Positions 27,515 through 37,371 are shown, numbered from the stretch's first letter. The stretch is 64,000 nt of DNA from Chelatococcus reniformis (GCF_014640075.1 NZ_BMGG01000001.1:1015486-1079485), one strand, 5' to 3'. The notes: generated from the sequence alone by a model not told the origin. Program-made: numbers and translations.

Positions 27515-28213
27515 ATGCCGACTATCGCCCTCGTTGACGACGACCGCAACATCCTGACCTCCGTTTCGATTGCCCTCGAGTCGGAAGGCTACCGGATCCT
27601 CACCTATACGGACGGCGCCTCGGCGCTCGACGGTCTCAAGACGAACGTGCCGGATCTGGCCATCCTCGACATCAAGATGCCGCGCATGGACGGCATGGAG
27701 CTGCTGCGCCGTCTGCGGCAGAAGAGCGACCTGCCGGTCATCTTCCTCACCTCCAAGGACGAGGAGATCGACGAATTGTTCGGCCTGAAGATGGGCGCCG
27801 ACGACTTCATCCGGAAGCCGTTCTCCCAGCGCCTGCTGGTGGAGCGGGTCAAGGCCGTGCTGCGCCGCGCCAGCCCGCGCGACCAGGCGGCGGTCAAGGA
27901 GGCCGACGCCAAGGCGCTGGAGCGCGGCGCGCTCAAGATGGATCCGGAGCGGCACACCTGCACCTGGCGCAACGAGCCGGTGACGCTGACCGTGACCGAA
28001 TTCCTGATCCTGCAGGCGCTGGCTCAGCGGCCCGGGGTGGTCAAGAGCCGCAACGCGCTGATGGACGCCGCTTACGACGACCAGGTCTACGTCGACGACC
28101 GCACCATCGACAGCCACATCAAGCGGCTGCGCAAGAAGTTCAAGGTGGTCGACAACGCCTTCGACATGATCGAGACCCTGTACGGTGTCGGCTATCGCTT
28201 CAAGGAGGCCTAA
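27515..28213 (+). CDS. chvI: Two-component response regulator ChvI
   Basis: This 232-residue OmpR-type regulator has its receiver domain at residues 1-120 with acidic pocket Asp8-Asp10, phospho-acceptor Asp52 in [12 protein letters not shown], and the conserved Lys in ADDFIRKPF. The winged-helix DNA-binding domain occupies about 135-230 ([22 protein letters not shown]). ChvI with ChvG controls envelope, acid-stress and central-carbon genes in rhizobia. The start [10 protein letters not shown] was chosen because upstream in-frame sequence is not protein-like. chvG overlaps or immediately follows it. Confidence 0.95.
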   Translation: MPTIALVDDDRNILTSVSIALESEGYRILTYTDGASALDGLKTNVPDLAILDIKMPRMDGMELLRRLRQKSDLPVIFLTSKDEEIDELFGLKMGADDFIRKPFSQRLLVERVKAVLRRASPRDQAAVKEADAKALERGALKMDPERHTCTWRNEPVTLTVTEFLILQALAQRPGVVKSRNALMDAAYDDQVYVDDRTIDSHIKRLRKKFKVVDNAFDMIETLYGVGYRFKEA

Positions 28214-28220
28214 GCCGCAG

Positions 28221-30128
28221 GTGCCTGCCGCGGCGCTTGTGGCGGATGGGCCGGCAGCCGGCGCCGACGGGCGCGCCGACGCGGTGGCGCGCCTGGCGCC
28301 GCGCCGCGATGACGGCGTGCCGGCGCAAGCCGCCGAGCCGGCCATCGGTCCCGCGGAGGAGGATGGCGCGGCCTGCCCACCGCATCCGGCGGTGGCGCGT
28401 GGGATTGGCCGCAAATTGGCGCGGCGGCTGCGCCGCCTCGGCCGGGCCATCCTGGCCCGCGGATCATCGAGCCTCACGCGGCGCATCGTCATCCTCAACC
28501 TGGTGGGCCTGGTCGCCCTGCTCGTCGGCTTCGGCTATCTCAACCAGTTTCGCGAGGGCCTGATCGACGCCCGGGTGCAGAGCCTGCTCACCCAGGGCGA
28601 GATCATCGCCGGCGCCATCGCCTCCTCGGCCACGGTCGAGACCGACACCATCACCATCGATCCGGACAAGCTGCTCCAGCTGCAGGCGGGTGAAAGCTCG
28701 GGCCTGAACGACGACACGCTGTCGCCTCTGGAGTTCTCCATCAATCCGGAGCGGGTGGCGCCGCTGTTGCGCCGCCTGGTGACGCCGACGCGCACGCGCG
28801 CGCGCGTTTTCGACCGCGACGGGCTGCTGCTGCTGGATTCGCGCTCGCTCTACAGCCGCGGCGATGTGCTGCGGCTCGATCTGCCGCCCATCCCGCGCGA
28901 GCCGCCGACGATGCTGCAGCGGCTGTGGGCCGATGCCAAGGGCTTGTTCAAGCGCAAGGGCCTGACGCCAGAGGAGCTCAGCAGCATCAGCGGCCGCTCG
29001 TTGCCCGAGGTGGCGCGCGCCCTCACCGGCACGCCCGGCACGGTGGTGCGCGTCAACGCCGCCGGCGAGACGATCGTCTCGGTTGCCGTGCCCATCCAGC
29101 GGCTGCGGACGGTGCGCGGTGCCCTGCTGCTGTCGACGCAGGGCGGCGATATCGATCAGATCCTCACCAAGGAGCGCATGAGCCTCTTGCAGGTCTTCAG
29201 CGTCGCCGCGCTGGTCATGGTCGTGCTGTCGTTCCTCCTGGCCGGCACCATCGCCGGGCCGATGCGGCGTCTGGCCGAGGCCGCCGAGCGGGTCCGCCGC
29301 GGCACGCGCTCGCGCCCGCAGATTCCCGATTTCACCGGCCGCTCGGACGAGATCGGGCACCTGTCGGGCGCCCTGCGCGACATGACGCGCGCGCTCTACA
29401 ACCGGATCGACGCGATCGAGAGCTTCGCCGCCGATGTCGCGCACGAGCTGAAAAACCCCCTGACCTCGCTCAGGTCTGCCGTCGAAACGCTGCCGCTCGC
29501 CCGAACCGAGGAGTCGCGAGGGCGCCTGCTCGCGGTCATTCAGCACGACGTGCGCCGCCTCGACCGGCTGATCAGCGATATCTCGGATGCCTCGCGCCTC
29601 GATGCCGAGCTGTCGCGTGAGGACGCCGAGCCCGTCGACCTGGCCCGCCTGGCGGAGGCGGTGGCCGCCATCTCCAACGAGGTCCGCCGCGACGGCCAGG
29701 CCCCGATCGGGGTGACCGTCGAGCCCAATGCCCAGGGCCGCGACGCCTACTTCACGGTCGGCCACGACGGCCGTCTCGGCCAGGTGGTGAATAATCTGCT
29801 CGACAACGCCCGCTCGTTCTCGCCCCCGGGGGCCAGCGTCCGTCTCAACCTGCGCCGCGTGCGCAACGAGATCGAGATCCGTGTCGACGACGATGGCCCG
29901 GGCATCCCCGAGCATGCGCTGGAGCGCATCTTCGAGCGCTTCTACACCGACCGGCCCGAGGGCTTCGGCCAGAACTCCGGCCTCGGCCTCTCCATCTCGC
30001 GGCAGATCGTCCAGGCCCACCAGGGCTCCATCCGCGCCGAGAATCGGCTGGCCACGCGCGATGCGGACGGCCACCAGCGGTGTTTGGGCGCGCGCTTCGT
30101 CGTCCGCCTGCCGGCGGCGGCTCCATGA
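28221..30128 (+). CDS. chvG: Sensor histidine kinase ChvG
   Basis: A 635-residue membrane kinase, partner of ChvI. An Arg/Ala/Pro-rich N-terminal cytoplasmic region is followed by a first membrane helix (IVILNLVGLVALLVGFGYL, about 88-106), a periplasmic sensor domain, a second helix (VFSVAALVMVVLSFLLAGTI, about 325-344), HAMP, an H-box with His at about 408 (AHELKNPLTSLRSA) and HATPase motifs NNLLDNARSFSP and DDGPGIPE. GTG at 28221 has AAGGAGG 12 bases upstream; GTG at 28185, overlapping chvI, is an alternative. hprK overlaps its stop by ATGA, so chvI-chvG-hprK is translationally coupled. Confidence 0.94.
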   Translation: MPAAALVADGPAAGADGRADAVARLAPRRDDGVPAQAAEPAIGPAEEDGAACPPHPAVARGIGRKLARRLRRLGRAILARGSSSLTRRIVILNLVGLVALLVGFGYLNQFREGLIDARVQSLLTQGEIIAGAIASSATVETDTITIDPDKLLQLQAGESSGLNDDTLSPLEFSINPERVAPLLRRLVTPTRTRARVFDRDGLLLLDSRSLYSRGDVLRLDLPPIPREPPTMLQRLWADAKGLFKRKGLTPEELSSISGRSLPEVARALTGTPGTVVRVNAAGETIVSVAVPIQRLRTVRGALLLSTQGGDIDQILTKERMSLLQVFSVAALVMVVLSFLLAGTIAGPMRRLAEAAERVRRGTRSRPQIPDFTGRSDEIGHLSGALRDMTRALYNRIDAIESFAADVAHELKNPLTSLRSAVETLPLARTEESRGRLLAVIQHDVRRLDRLISDISDASRLDAELSREDAEPVDLARLAEAVAAISNEVRRDGQAPIGVTVEPNAQGRDAYFTVGHDGRLGQVVNNLLDNARSFSPPGASVRLNLRRVRNEIEIRVDDDGPGIPEHALERIFERFYTDRPEGFGQNSGLGLSISRQIVQAHQGSIRAENRLATRDADGHQRCLGARFVVRLPAAAP

Positions 30129-30568
30129 ACGGGACGACCGTCCATGCCGGCTGCGTGCTCGTCGGCGAGGCCGGCGTCCTGATCCGCGGCGACAGCGGCA
30201 CCGGCAAGTCGCAGCTGGGGCTCCGGCTCATGGCCGCCGCCCGTGGCCGTGGACTGTTCGCCAGTCTCGTCGCCGACGATCGCACGCGCCTCGCCGTCAA
30301 CGGCGGCCGCCTCATCGCCCGGCCCGTGCCGGCGATCGCCGGCCGATGCGAGATTCGCGGGGTAGGCATCGTGGGGCTCGTCAATGAGGGCGCGGCCGTC
30401 GTGCGGCTGGTCGTCGACTGCAGCCACGAGCAGCCGGAGCGGCTGCCGGCCGCAGCGTCCCGGTCCGCCGCCATCGAGGGCATCGTGATCGACCGGCTCC
30501 AGGTGCGGGTCGACGACGGCGTCGAGGCTGTCGTTTGGGCCGTGCTCGAGCAGGTTCTGGACCGGTGA
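30125..30568 (+). CDS. hprK: HPr kinase/phosphorylase, short alphaproteobacterial form
   Basis: This 147-residue protein consists only of the C-terminal catalytic domain of HprK/P, as in most alphaproteobacteria. The P-loop is GDSGTGKS (residues 22-29), followed by ADDRTRL and the substrate-side GRCEIRGVGIVGL. It phosphorylates and dephosphorylates HPr on Ser, here probably Ser62 of the HPr encoded 0.8 kb downstream. Its start overlaps the chvG stop (ATGA), tying its translation to the sensor kinase. The EIIA gene follows after 174 bp. Confidence 0.93.
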   Translation: MNGTTVHAGCVLVGEAGVLIRGDSGTGKSQLGLRLMAAARGRGLFASLVADDRTRLAVNGGRLIARPVPAIAGRCEIRGVGIVGLVNEGAAVVRLVVDCSHEQPERLPAAASRSAAIEGIVIDRLQVRVDDGVEAVVWAVLEQVLDR

Positions 30569-30742
30569 GCGGACCAATGCGGGGTATGTCCGGTTCATCC
30601 TCCCTACGCCCTTTTGGGCAATGTGCGGCAAGCGTGACATGGTCGTGACTAAATGGTCGCATCCGGCTTGCGCTTCGCGCCGCAATGCACAAAATGAGCC
30701 CTCTTCGGCGACGCTCCTGAAGCGTCCCGCTCGGACACCCAT

Positions 30743-31144
30743 ATGATCGGTCTTGTGCTCGTGACGCACGGCTGTCTGGCGACGGAATTCCGCTCCGCGC
30801 TCGAGCACGTCGTCGGCCCCCAGAAACAGGTGGAGACCGTCACCATCGGTCCCGATGACGACATGGATGGCCGCCGGCGCGACATTCTCGACGCGGTCAA
30901 GCGCGTCGACACCGGCGAGGGCGTCGTCGTCCTTACCGACATGTTCGGGGGCACGCCGTCGAACCTGGCCATCTCCTGCATGAACGGCCTCAAGGTCGAG
31001 GTGATCGCCGGCATCAACCTCCCCATGCTGATCAAACTGGCGAGCGTGCGCGAAGATATGCCCCTCGCCGATGCGGTGTTGCAGGCGCAGGAGGCCGGCC
31101 GCAAGTACATCAACGTGGCGAGCCGGGTGCTCGCCGGTAAGTAG
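30743..31144 (+). CDS. PTS EIIA component of mannose/fructose type (regulatory)
   Basis: A 133-residue EIIA-Man domain. His9 in VLVTHGCLA is the phosphorylation site, and VVVLTDMFGGTPSNLA is the conserved active-site helix region. There are no EIIB or EIIC genes nearby, so this is a regulatory PTS component rather than part of a sugar transporter, as is usual in alphaproteobacteria. It sits between hprK and HPr. In rhizobia the phosphorylation state of such EIIA proteins affects carbon and nitrogen control and ChvGI-linked genes (family knowledge). Confidence 0.93.
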   Translation: MIGLVLVTHGCLATEFRSALEHVVGPQKQVETVTIGPDDDMDGRRRDILDAVKRVDTGEGVVVLTDMFGGTPSNLAISCMNGLKVEVIAGINLPMLIKLASVREDMPLADAVLQAQEAGRKYINVASRVLAGK

Positions 31145-31189
31145 GCGCGCGGGCCACTCGCGACGGGTGGCCTCACCCGACCGCTGAAC

Positions 31190-31275
31190 GAGCCGCTCCG
31201 GATTCACAGATTTGCTGCATGTTGGTGCAATTGGATGATTTGATCCGATTGCGAGATGCTATCGCGCCGATCGGG
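31190..31275 (-). repeat. Tripartite hairpin repeat, diverged copy 6
   Basis: On the minus strand it shows CAATCGGATCAAATCATCCAATTG (first hairpin region), a diverged core, then CTGTGAATCCGGAGC. It lies between the EIIA and HPr genes, next to another palindrome at 31317-31369. Confidence 0.55.
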
Positions 31276-31316
31276 ACGATTTTTCCTTGAATCATCATCC
31301 CGCTCTAAGGCTTTTT

Positions 31317-31369
31317 AAGCATGATCTTGTCCCAAAACCGGTGTCCACCTTTTGGGATCGTACGCTAGG
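31317..31369. repeat. REP-type palindrome (CCCAAAA/TTTTGGG)
   Basis: AAGCATGATCTTGTCCCAAA and ACCTTTTGGGATCGTACGCT form an inverted repeat with the arms CCCAAAA (31331-31337) and TTTTGGG (31350-31356). It is related to 11645-11692 and typical of Hyphomicrobiales. It ends in GCTAG 17 bases before the HPr start. Confidence 0.75.
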
Positions 31370-31385
31370 GGGAGGGGAGACGTTC

Positions 31386-31703
31386 GTGCAGGAGCTGGAG
31401 GAGGATTGCCCGCCCGCGCCGGTGCCCGAGGGGGCGCTGGTGCGTGTGCTGCCCATCGTCAACCGCAAAGGCCTGCATGCGCGCGCCTCGGCCAAGTTCG
31501 TCCAGACCGTCGACCGCTTCGAGTCCGACGTCACCGTCACGCGCTGCGGCGAGACGGTCGGCGGGACCTCGATCATGGGTCTGCTGACGCTGGCGGCGGC
31601 GCAGGGCACCAGCATCACCGTGACGGCGAAGGGCAGCGACGCAGAGCCTTGCCTGGCGGCGATCGAACGGCTGCTGGCCGAGCGCTTCGGCGAGGACGAG
31701 TAA
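31386..31703 (+). CDS. ptsH: HPr phosphocarrier protein
   Basis: This 105-residue HPr-fold protein starts at GTG, preceded by the strong site GGGGGAGGGGAG. His31 in NRKGLHARASAKFV is the PEP-dependent phosphorylation site and Ser62 in GTSIMGLLTLAA corresponds to the regulatory Ser46 target of HprK. It has an acidic 17-residue N-terminal extension with one Cys, not found in short HPr proteins. A longer frame upstream is only translated repeat sequence. With EIIA and HprK it makes a regulatory PTS branch; enzyme I (PtsP) is not in the window. Confidence 0.93.
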   Translation: MQELEEDCPPAPVPEGALVRVLPIVNRKGLHARASAKFVQTVDRFESDVTVTRCGETVGGTSIMGLLTLAAAQGTSITVTAKGSDAEPCLAAIERLLAERFGEDE

Positions 31704-31851
31704 TCCATAGTCCACCGAGGGCCTGGAGCGTTCCGCGCCATCGGATGTGACATCCAACGGCGCGATGCTCACAGCTCTTGAATAGGGGGCGCAGCGCGCC
31801 CCTGTCCGCCCGTCGTGGGCGGACCATCCAACCCCTCGGGGCGGGCGGCAC

Positions 31852-31878
31852 AAAAAAGGCCAGCCTCACGGGCTGGCC
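31852..31878 (-). terminator. Rho-independent terminator of pnp
   Basis: GGCCAGCC (31858-31865) and GGCTGGCC (31871-31878) form an 8-base perfect stem with a 5-base loop. On the minus strand the stem is followed by TTTTTTG. It lies about 70 bases after the pnp stop. Confidence 0.85.
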
Positions 31879-31892
31879 TCTTGGTCGTTGCC

Positions 31893-31921
31893 GGGATGGC
31901 CGGACCAAGTCCGGCCATCCC
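31893..31921. repeat. REP-type palindrome (GGCCGGA family)
   Basis: GGGATGGCCGGA (31893-31904) and TCCGGCCATCCC (31910-31921) form a perfect 12-base stem around CCAAG. It is the cleanest of the copies of this family in the window. Confidence 0.85.
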
Positions 31922-31944
31922 GAAACGGACGCTCGGGGCGCGGA

Positions 31945-34098
31945 TTACTCCGCCGCCTGGCCGCCCTCGTCGGTGTCGGCCTTCGGCTTGGCCTCCAGGT
32001 CCTCGCCGGTGGTCTGGTCGACCGAGCGCATGGACAGGCGCACCTTGCCGCGCTCGTCGAAGCCGAGCAGCTTGACCTTGACCTTCTGGCCTTCCTTGAC
32101 GACGTCGGTCACCTTCTGCACGCGCTGCGGCGCGAGCTGGGAGATGTGAACGAGGCCGTCCTTGGCGCCGAAGAAGTTCACGAAGGCGCCGAAGTCGGTG
32201 GTCTTCACCACGGTGCCGTCATAGACCATGCCGACCTCGGGCTCCGAGGCGATCGACTTGATCCAGTTCTGCGCCGCCTGGATGGACTTCAGATCCGCCG
32301 AGGCGATCTTGATCGTGCCGTCGTCGCCGATGTCGATCTTGGCGCCGGTCTTCTCCACGATCTCGCGGATGACCTTGCCGCCCGAGCCGATGACCTCGCG
32401 GATCTTGTCCTGCGGGATCTTCATGGTCTCGATGCGCGGCGCATACTGGCCGAGCTCGGCACGCGCCGAGGTCAGCGCCTTGGCCATCTCGCCGAGGATG
32501 TGCTCGCGGCCGCCCTTGGCCTGGTCGAGGGCGACGCGCATGATCTCCTCGGTGATGCCGGCGATCTTGATGTCCATCTGCAGCGAGGTGATGCCGGCTT
32601 CCGAGCCCGCCACCTTGAAGTCCATGTCGCCCAGGTGATCCTCGTCGCCCAGGATGTCGGACAGCACGGCGAAGCGCTCGCCCTCCAGGATCAGGCCCAT
32701 GGCGATGCCGGCCACCGGACGGCGCAGGGGGACACCCGCGTCCATCAGCGCCAGCGAGGTGCCGCACACCGTCGCCATCGACGAGGAGCCGTTCGACTCT
32801 GTGATCTCCGACACGACGCGCAGCGTGTAGGGGAATTCGTGGTGCGCCGGCAGCAGCGGCCGGACGGCGCGCCAGGCCAGCTTGCCATGGCCGATCTCGC
32901 GGCGGCCGGGCGAGCCCATGCGGCCCGTCTCACCCACCGAATAGGGCGGGAAGTTGTAGTGCAGCAGGAAGGTCTCCTTGTAGGTGCCTTCCAGCGCATC
33001 GATGAACTGCTCGTCGTCGCCGGTGCCGAGGGTGGCGACCACGAGGGCCTGCGTCTCGCCGCGGGTGAACAGGGCGGAGCCGTGCGTGCGCGGCAGGAAG
33101 CCGGTCTCGGCCACGATCGGACGCACGGTCTTGACGTCGCGGCCGTCGATGCGGGCGCCCGTATCGAGGATGTTCCAGCGGACGATCTTGGCCTGGACGT
33201 CCTTGAACACGGCCTTGATGGTCTCGGCCGGGAAGCGCGGCTCCGCGCCGGCCGGCAGCAGGGCGGCGACGACCTTGTGCTTGGCCGCGTCGACCGCGGC
33301 GTAGCGCTGCTGCTTGTCGGTGATGGCGTAGGCCTGGCGCAGATCCGCCTCGGCGATCTCCAGCACCACCTTCTCGACTTCGGAATTGTCCGGCGCCGCG
33401 ATGTCGCGCGGCTCCTTGGCGGCGCGCTCGGCCAGGCGGATGATGGCCTCGATCACCGGCTGGAAGTGCTTGTGGCCGAACATGACGGCGGCCAGCATGA
33501 CATCTTCGCCGAGCTCCTTGGCCTCCGACTCGACCATCAGCACGGCATCCTGGGTGCCGGCGACGATCAGGTCGAGCTCCGAGGTCTCCTGCTCGGCGAG
33601 GGTCGGGTTGAGCTTGAACTCACCCTTGCTGTAGGCGACGCGCGCGCCGCCGATGGGGCCCATGAAGGGCACGCCCGACAGCGTCAGCGCCGCCGAGGCG
33701 GCCACCATCGCCACGATGTCGGGATCGTTCTCCAGGTCGTGCGACAGCACCGTCACGATCACCTGGGTGTCGCAGCGCCAGCCGTCGATGAACAGGGGAC
33801 GGATCGGGCGGTCGATGAGGCGGGAGACCAGCGTCTCGTTCTCGGAGGGGCGCCCCTCGCGCTTGAAGAAGCCACCGGGAATGCGGCCGGCGGCGAACGC
33901 CTTCTCCTGGTAGTTGACCGTCAGCGGCATGAAGTCGATGCCGGGCTTGGGCTCCTTGGCGGCGACGACGGTCGCCAGCACGGTCGTTTCACCGTAGGTG
34001 GCGAGCACCGCGCCGTCCGCCTGGCGCGCGATGCGGCCGGTCTCGAGGGTGAGCTTGGTGCCCGCCCAGATCAGTTCTTCGCGTTGGATATCGAACAT
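31945..34098 (-). CDS. pnp: Polynucleotide phosphorylase
   Basis: A 717-residue 3'-5' phosphorolytic exoribonuclease of the RNA degradosome. It has two RNase PH domains (about 10-230 and 310-545) separated by a helical domain, then KH (about 550-610; [20 protein letters not shown]) and S1 (about 620-690; [19 protein letters not shown]) domains. The catalytic core segment [12 protein letters not shown] is present. It carries the usual acidic C-terminal tail. rpsO lies 412 bp upstream on the same strand, the classic pair. A terminator follows. Confidence 0.98.
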   Translation of the reverse strand: MFDIQREELIWAGTKLTLETGRIARQADGAVLATYGETTVLATVVAAKEPKPGIDFMPLTVNYQEKAFAAGRIPGGFFKREGRPSENETLVSRLIDRPIRPLFIDGWRCDTQVIVTVLSHDLENDPDIVAMVAASAALTLSGVPFMGPIGGARVAYSKGEFKLNPTLAEQETSELDLIVAGTQDAVLMVESEAKELGEDVMLAAVMFGHKHFQPVIEAIIRLAERAAKEPRDIAAPDNSEVEKVVLEIAEADLRQAYAITDKQQRYAAVDAAKHKVVAALLPAGAEPRFPAETIKAVFKDVQAKIVRWNILDTGARIDGRDVKTVRPIVAETGFLPRTHGSALFTRGETQALVVATLGTGDDEQFIDALEGTYKETFLLHYNFPPYSVGETGRMGSPGRREIGHGKLAWRAVRPLLPAHHEFPYTLRVVSEITESNGSSSMATVCGTSLALMDAGVPLRRPVAGIAMGLILEGERFAVLSDILGDEDHLGDMDFKVAGSEAGITSLQMDIKIAGITEEIMRVALDQAKGGREHILGEMAKALTSARAELGQYAPRIETMKIPQDKIREVIGSGGKVIREIVEKTGAKIDIGDDGTIKIASADLKSIQAAQNWIKSIASEPEVGMVYDGTVVKTTDFGAFVNFFGAKDGLVHISQLAPQRVQKVTDVVKEGQKVKVKLLGFDERGKVRLSMRSVDQTTGEDLEAKPKADTDEGGQAAE

Positions 34099-34510
34099 TG
34101 CTCTACTTTCTCATGCATCGCACCCGTGCGCGCCATGAGCAAGACGGCGGGATGCTGGTGGCCGGAGCACCCTCCCGATCGATGGTTCATCGGATCGCGA
34201 AGCGCTCGAGCCGCGAGCATCCGGCTATCCTGCCCTGGTCGGCCCGGGCGCCGGACCGGACACCCGACCATCGGGCATCCGAGGCGGCGACTGGTTCGCC
34301 GCCGGGTCGGGGAGGGCGCCTTGTCCTCCCCACGTCAGTCATGGCCGGGCGCGGCCCCGCCATCCCCATGATCTCCGCCGGCCTCGCCGGCGGCCGGCCC
34401 ATTCCGCGTGGCAGGCCGCATCGCCGCCCCCGCGACGTGATCCGGATGGCGGCCCGGATGAACGAATGGCCGGGTTCGAGCCCGGCCATGCCATGACGCG
34501 GCCGAAGCCG
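34099..34510. other. Intergenic region between rpsO and pnp
   Basis: No gene is supported. It holds a palindrome with arms ATGGCCGGG and CCCGGCCAT (34466-34474 and 34481-34489) of the GGCCGG REP family, and further GGCCGGGCGCGG-like partial repeats around 34340-34400. In many bacteria an RNase III site in this leader autoregulates pnp; no specific hairpin could be pinned as that site. Confidence 0.45.
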
Positions 34511-34780
34511 CTAGCGACGAATGCCCAGGCGCTCGATCAGCGAGCGGTACCGGGCCTCTTCCTTCCGCTTGACGTAGTCGAGCAGCGAGCGGCGCTGCGA
34601 GACGAGCTTCAGCAGGCCGCGCCGGGAGTGATTGTCCTTCGCGTGGGTCTTGAAGTGCTCGGTCAGGTTGACGATGCGTTCCGTCAGGATCGCCACCTGC
34701 ACCTCGGGTGAGCCGGTATCGCCGGCCTTCAGCCCATACTCGGACAGGAGCGCCTGCTTGCGCTCGGCAGTGATCGACAT
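34511..34780 (-). CDS. rpsO: 30S ribosomal protein S15
   Basis: This 89-residue ribosomal protein binds the central domain of 16S rRNA. It begins [15 protein letters not shown] and contains [15 protein letters not shown], the S15 signature [33 protein letters not shown], and the end [12 protein letters not shown]. Upstream in-frame codons up to 34954 are not part of the protein. It lies between the SH3-domain gene and pnp. Nothing unusual is seen. Confidence 0.98.
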   Translation of the reverse strand: MSITAERKQALLSEYGLKAGDTGSPEVQVAILTERIVNLTEHFKTHAKDNHSRRGLLKLVSQRRSLLDYVKRKEEARYRSLIERLGIRR

Positions 34781-35017
34781 CGATAGTCCTTTCGTCGAGA
34801 GAATTGGCCCTGCCGGGATGTCGTCCAGCAAGGTCTGGGGCAACGTCGACAAACGCCGAGTCGCCAGGCGGTGTGCCCGGCGGCGAGGGACGCGGTCGTG
34901 CGCTGTGGATCCGTCTGAAGCCATCAGCTCCATGCGGAGCGGACCCTTATGCACGAAACCGGGTGCCTTGGCTACCGCCTTGCGTTTCCGGGCCTCGCCG
35001 TGCGCCGCGCAGCCTGC

Positions 35018-35305
35018 TCAATAGCAGCTGACGAACTCGCGGTAGACATAGCCGCGCACGCCGGTGCCGCCGCCACCCGCCATCCGCACCAGCGCCCAGG
35101 GCCGGCCGCGGTCGTCGTAGACCTGGTCGAGGAACTGCACGGTCTGGCGGTTGCTGAGCGTGGCGAGGATGCGCCCGTTCGGCGCGGCGCGCAGGTTGAG
35201 CGGCGTGCCTGTGGGATCGGTCACCGCACAGCGGCCTGCCGCCTGGGCCTGCGCAGCGGCCAGGGCGACGATGAATGCACTCGCAACCGCGATCCGAAGA
35301 CGCAT
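35018..35305 (-). CDS. Small secreted SH3-domain protein
   Basis: A 95-residue protein with a signal peptide (MRLRIAVASAFIVALAAAQAQA) followed by one bacterial SH3 domain: TPLNLRAAPNGRILATL and WALVRM-GYVYREFVSCY are typical SH3_3 segments. Two Cys remain in the mature part, near the start (GRCAV) and in the penultimate position (SCY), and could pair in the periplasm. The function is unknown; SH3_3 proteins often bind cell-wall peptides. It is inserted in the otherwise conserved truB-rpsO-pnp line. Confidence 0.78.
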   Translation of the reverse strand: MRLRIAVASAFIVALAAAQAQAAGRCAVTDPTGTPLNLRAAPNGRILATLSNRQTVQFLDQVYDDRGRPWALVRMAGGGGTGVRGYVYREFVSCY

Positions 35306-35480
35306 GGGTTCCTCCAGCCGAAACGACGGGCGCTCGCTGGGGAGGCCCCGGCGTGCCGGTCCATCATGTGATACCGCTGCCCGACGCAGCCGTCCCACGA
35401 TGGCTCGGGCTGCGGCCCGGCGACGGGCGGCAGCGCACATGGCGGAGGAATTGGTCGCTCGTCCGGGTCAGATCATCCCG

Positions 35481-35551
35481 CGCTAGATCATTTGTTTGGT
35501 CGCGTTTTCTTCACGCGAACCGGCGTCCACTTCGCTCGAAGACGCGCTAGC
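35481..35551. repeat. GCGTTTTC-type REP element, short copy 2
   Basis: Begins GCTAGATCATTTGTTTGGTC and continues with the palindrome GTTTTCTTCACGCGAACC / GGCGTCCACTTCGCTCGAAGAC, ending in GCGCTAG. Its last bases include the truB stop codon (minus strand TAG at 35547-35549). Confidence 0.85.
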
Positions 35552-36545
35552 TGCGCGGCTGGAGATTGAAGATGCGGCGCGGATGCAACTCGCCGTTTTC
35601 CAGCTCGCCCAGCGCCACGAGATGGCCGAGTGCGGTAACCGCCACGGTGCCGGCGTGGATCGGCGCATCGCGGCCACGGATGAGGATGGCCTGGCCGCGG
35701 GCGAGCTTCGCGGCGTCGCCACGGCTCACGTCGATGTGGGTCAATTCGCCGAGCGCCGCCGCCACCGGCAGGAGCACATCGTTCAAGGCACCGCTATTGG
35801 CCGCGGCCTCGCCGATGGCGTTCAGCGTGACCGCGTGGGCAAGGCCGAACGGGCCCACCCGCGTGCGCCGCAGAGCGGAGACGTGGCCGTAGCAGCCGAG
35901 CCCGCGGCCGAGGTCCCGCGCGATGGCCCGGACATAGGTACCCTTGCCGCATTCGGCTTCGAACAGCGAGCGGTCGTCGATGTGCGACACCAGCGTCAGC
36001 CGGTCGATGGTGACGGCGCGGGGCTTCAGCTCCACCTCCTCGCCGTCGCGGGCGCGGTCGTAGGCCCGCTCGCCGTCGATCTTGATGGCCGAGAAGCGCG
36101 GCGGCACCTGCAGGATCGTGCCGGTGAAGCGCGGCAGCAGTTCGGTGATCATCTCCGGCTGCGGCCGCTCGTCGGAGCGGGCAATGACCTTGCCTTCCGC
36201 GTCGTCGGTGTCGGTCTCCTCGCCCCAGGCCACGGTGAAGGCATAGGCCTTGCGGCCGTCCATGACGAAGGGCACGGTCTTGGTCGCCTCGCCCAGCGCC
36301 ACCGGCAGCAGGCCCGACGCCAGCGGATCGAGGGTGCCGGCGTGGCCGGCCTTCTTGGCATGGAACAGCCGCTTCACGGCGGCGACCGCGTGCGTCGAGG
36401 TCATGCCGACCGGCTTGTCGAGTACGATCCAGCCGCTGATGTCGCGCTTCTTGGGGCGTGGCGGGCGTGGCGGAGGGCTATCGGCCTCGGGCGGGGCGGG
36501 GCGCTGGGCGGCCGGATCCGGCACCGGCGGAAGGTCGCGGGTCAT
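35547..36545 (-). CDS. truB: tRNA pseudouridine(55) synthase TruB
   Basis: This 332-residue enzyme makes pseudouridine 55 in the T-loop of tRNAs. The catalytic Asp is in [15 protein letters not shown] (about residue 73), with [14 protein letters not shown] before it and [16 protein letters not shown] after it. A Pro-rich 34-residue N-terminal extension precedes the domain, so a later start is conceivable, though none is better supported. Its start overlaps the rbfA stop by ATGA. The stop codon lies in a REP element. The length is typical of alphaproteobacteria. Confidence 0.96.
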   Translation of the reverse strand: MTRDLPPVPDPAAQRPAPPEADSPPPRPPRPKKRDISGWIVLDKPVGMTSTHAVAAVKRLFHAKKAGHAGTLDPLASGLLPVALGEATKTVPFVMDGRKAYAFTVAWGEETDTDDAEGKVIARSDERPQPEMITELLPRFTGTILQVPPRFSAIKIDGERAYDRARDGEEVELKPRAVTIDRLTLVSHIDDRSLFEAECGKGTYVRAIARDLGRGLGCYGHVSALRRTRVGPFGLAHAVTLNAIGEAAANSGALNDVLLPVAAALGELTHIDVSRGDAAKLARGQAILIRGRDAPIHAGTVAVTALGHLVALGELENGELHPRRIFNLQPRS

Positions 36546-37030
36546 GGCTTGTCGTGGGACTCGTCGTCTTGGGGCTTGGCGTCTTGGAGCTTTGCCTCTT
36601 GGGGCTCGGCCTCTTGGGCCTCGTCGTCGGCCTCGGCCTGCGGCCGGTCGAGGTCGAGCCGCACCCTGTCCGAGTGCAGCAGGCGATCGATGCGGTTCGC
36701 CTCGTCGAAAGTCTCGTCACGCCGGAAGCGCAGCTCGGGCGCATAGCGCAGGTTCACCCGGTGGGCGACCTCGGTGCGCAGGGCCTTCTTGTTGCGTTCG
36801 AGCGCGGCGACCACCGCCGTCTCGTCCTTGCCGCCGAGGGGCATGACGTAGCAGGTGGCGAGCCTCAGGTCCGGCGACATGCGGACCTCGGGCACGGTGA
36901 TGACGTGCCGTGCCAGGACGTCGTCGGCGATATGGCCGCGCGCCAGCACGTCGGCGAGGGCGTGGCGGACCAGTTCGCCCACGCGCAGCTGGCGCTGGGA
37001 TGGACCGGCGGTGGGGGTTGTTTTCTTCAT
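36542..37030 (-). CDS. rbfA: Ribosome-binding factor A
   Basis: A 162-residue 30S maturation factor. The KH-like core (about 10-120) shows [36 protein letters not shown] and [19 protein letters not shown]. The last 30 residues are an acidic low-complexity tail built of [23 protein letters not shown] short repeats, which varies between species. It overlaps truB by 4 bases. infB lies 341 bp upstream, the gap being filled by a repeat element. Confidence 0.95.
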   Translation of the reverse strand: MKKTTPTAGPSQRQLRVGELVRHALADVLARGHIADDVLARHVITVPEVRMSPDLRLATCYVMPLGGKDETAVVAALERNKKALRTEVAHRVNLRYAPELRFRRDETFDEANRIDRLLHSDRVRLDLDRPQAEADDEAQEAEPQEAKLQDAKPQDDESHDKP

Positions 37031-37371
37031 TGGGTTCTCCCGGGCTCGGACCGGGCTGTGGCCGCGCAGCCGTGCTGTCGCGACCGTCTTGCGAAAGGAT
37101 CGGCGGCCGGCCGGCAAGGCCCGTCCGGCTGCGATGGTCAGGGCGCTCCGCGACGGGGCGGGTCACCCGGTCGCGAAGCGATACGCTCCAGTTTCAAAAG
37201 TCATGAGCATTTCCGTGCCATGGGATGACCTCATCCAGTGGCGAAATGCTCTGGCGCTGGACAGGTGTGTCCGGGAGCGATCCCGCTTGCGGTCGGCGGG
37301 ATCGCGCAGGCGCATGTCCGCGCGCCGGTCCGCCCTCTGTCCGGCGGACAGTGGCGTGATCCGTGCCGCCC
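37031..37371. other. Intergenic region between infB and rbfA
   Basis: No gene is seen. The left half (about 37031-37157) is the leader of rbfA. Positions 37158-37255 contain a copy of the tripartite hairpin repeat. The rest (37256-37371), next to the infB stop, shows GC-rich hairpin potential but no clear terminator. Confidence 0.45.
37158..37255 (-). repeat. Tripartite hairpin repeat, copy 7
   Basis: On the minus strand: CTGGATGAGGTCATCCCATGG (first hairpin), GGAAATGCTCATGACTTTTG core, AACTGGAGCG, and the third hairpin from CGCTTCGCGACCGGGTGACC. The order of parts matches copy 2. Confidence 0.75.

Noticed and set aside
31287..31385. Upstream extension of HPr
   Set aside because: These codons translate the palindromic repeat 31317-31369; the GTG at 31386 has a strong ribosome-binding site.
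31888..34371. Long open frame on the plus strand opposite pnp
   Set aside because: It is complementary to an intact pnp gene; GC-rich codon bias leaves antisense frames open. Its Asp/His/Gly/Leu-rich composition matches no protein family.
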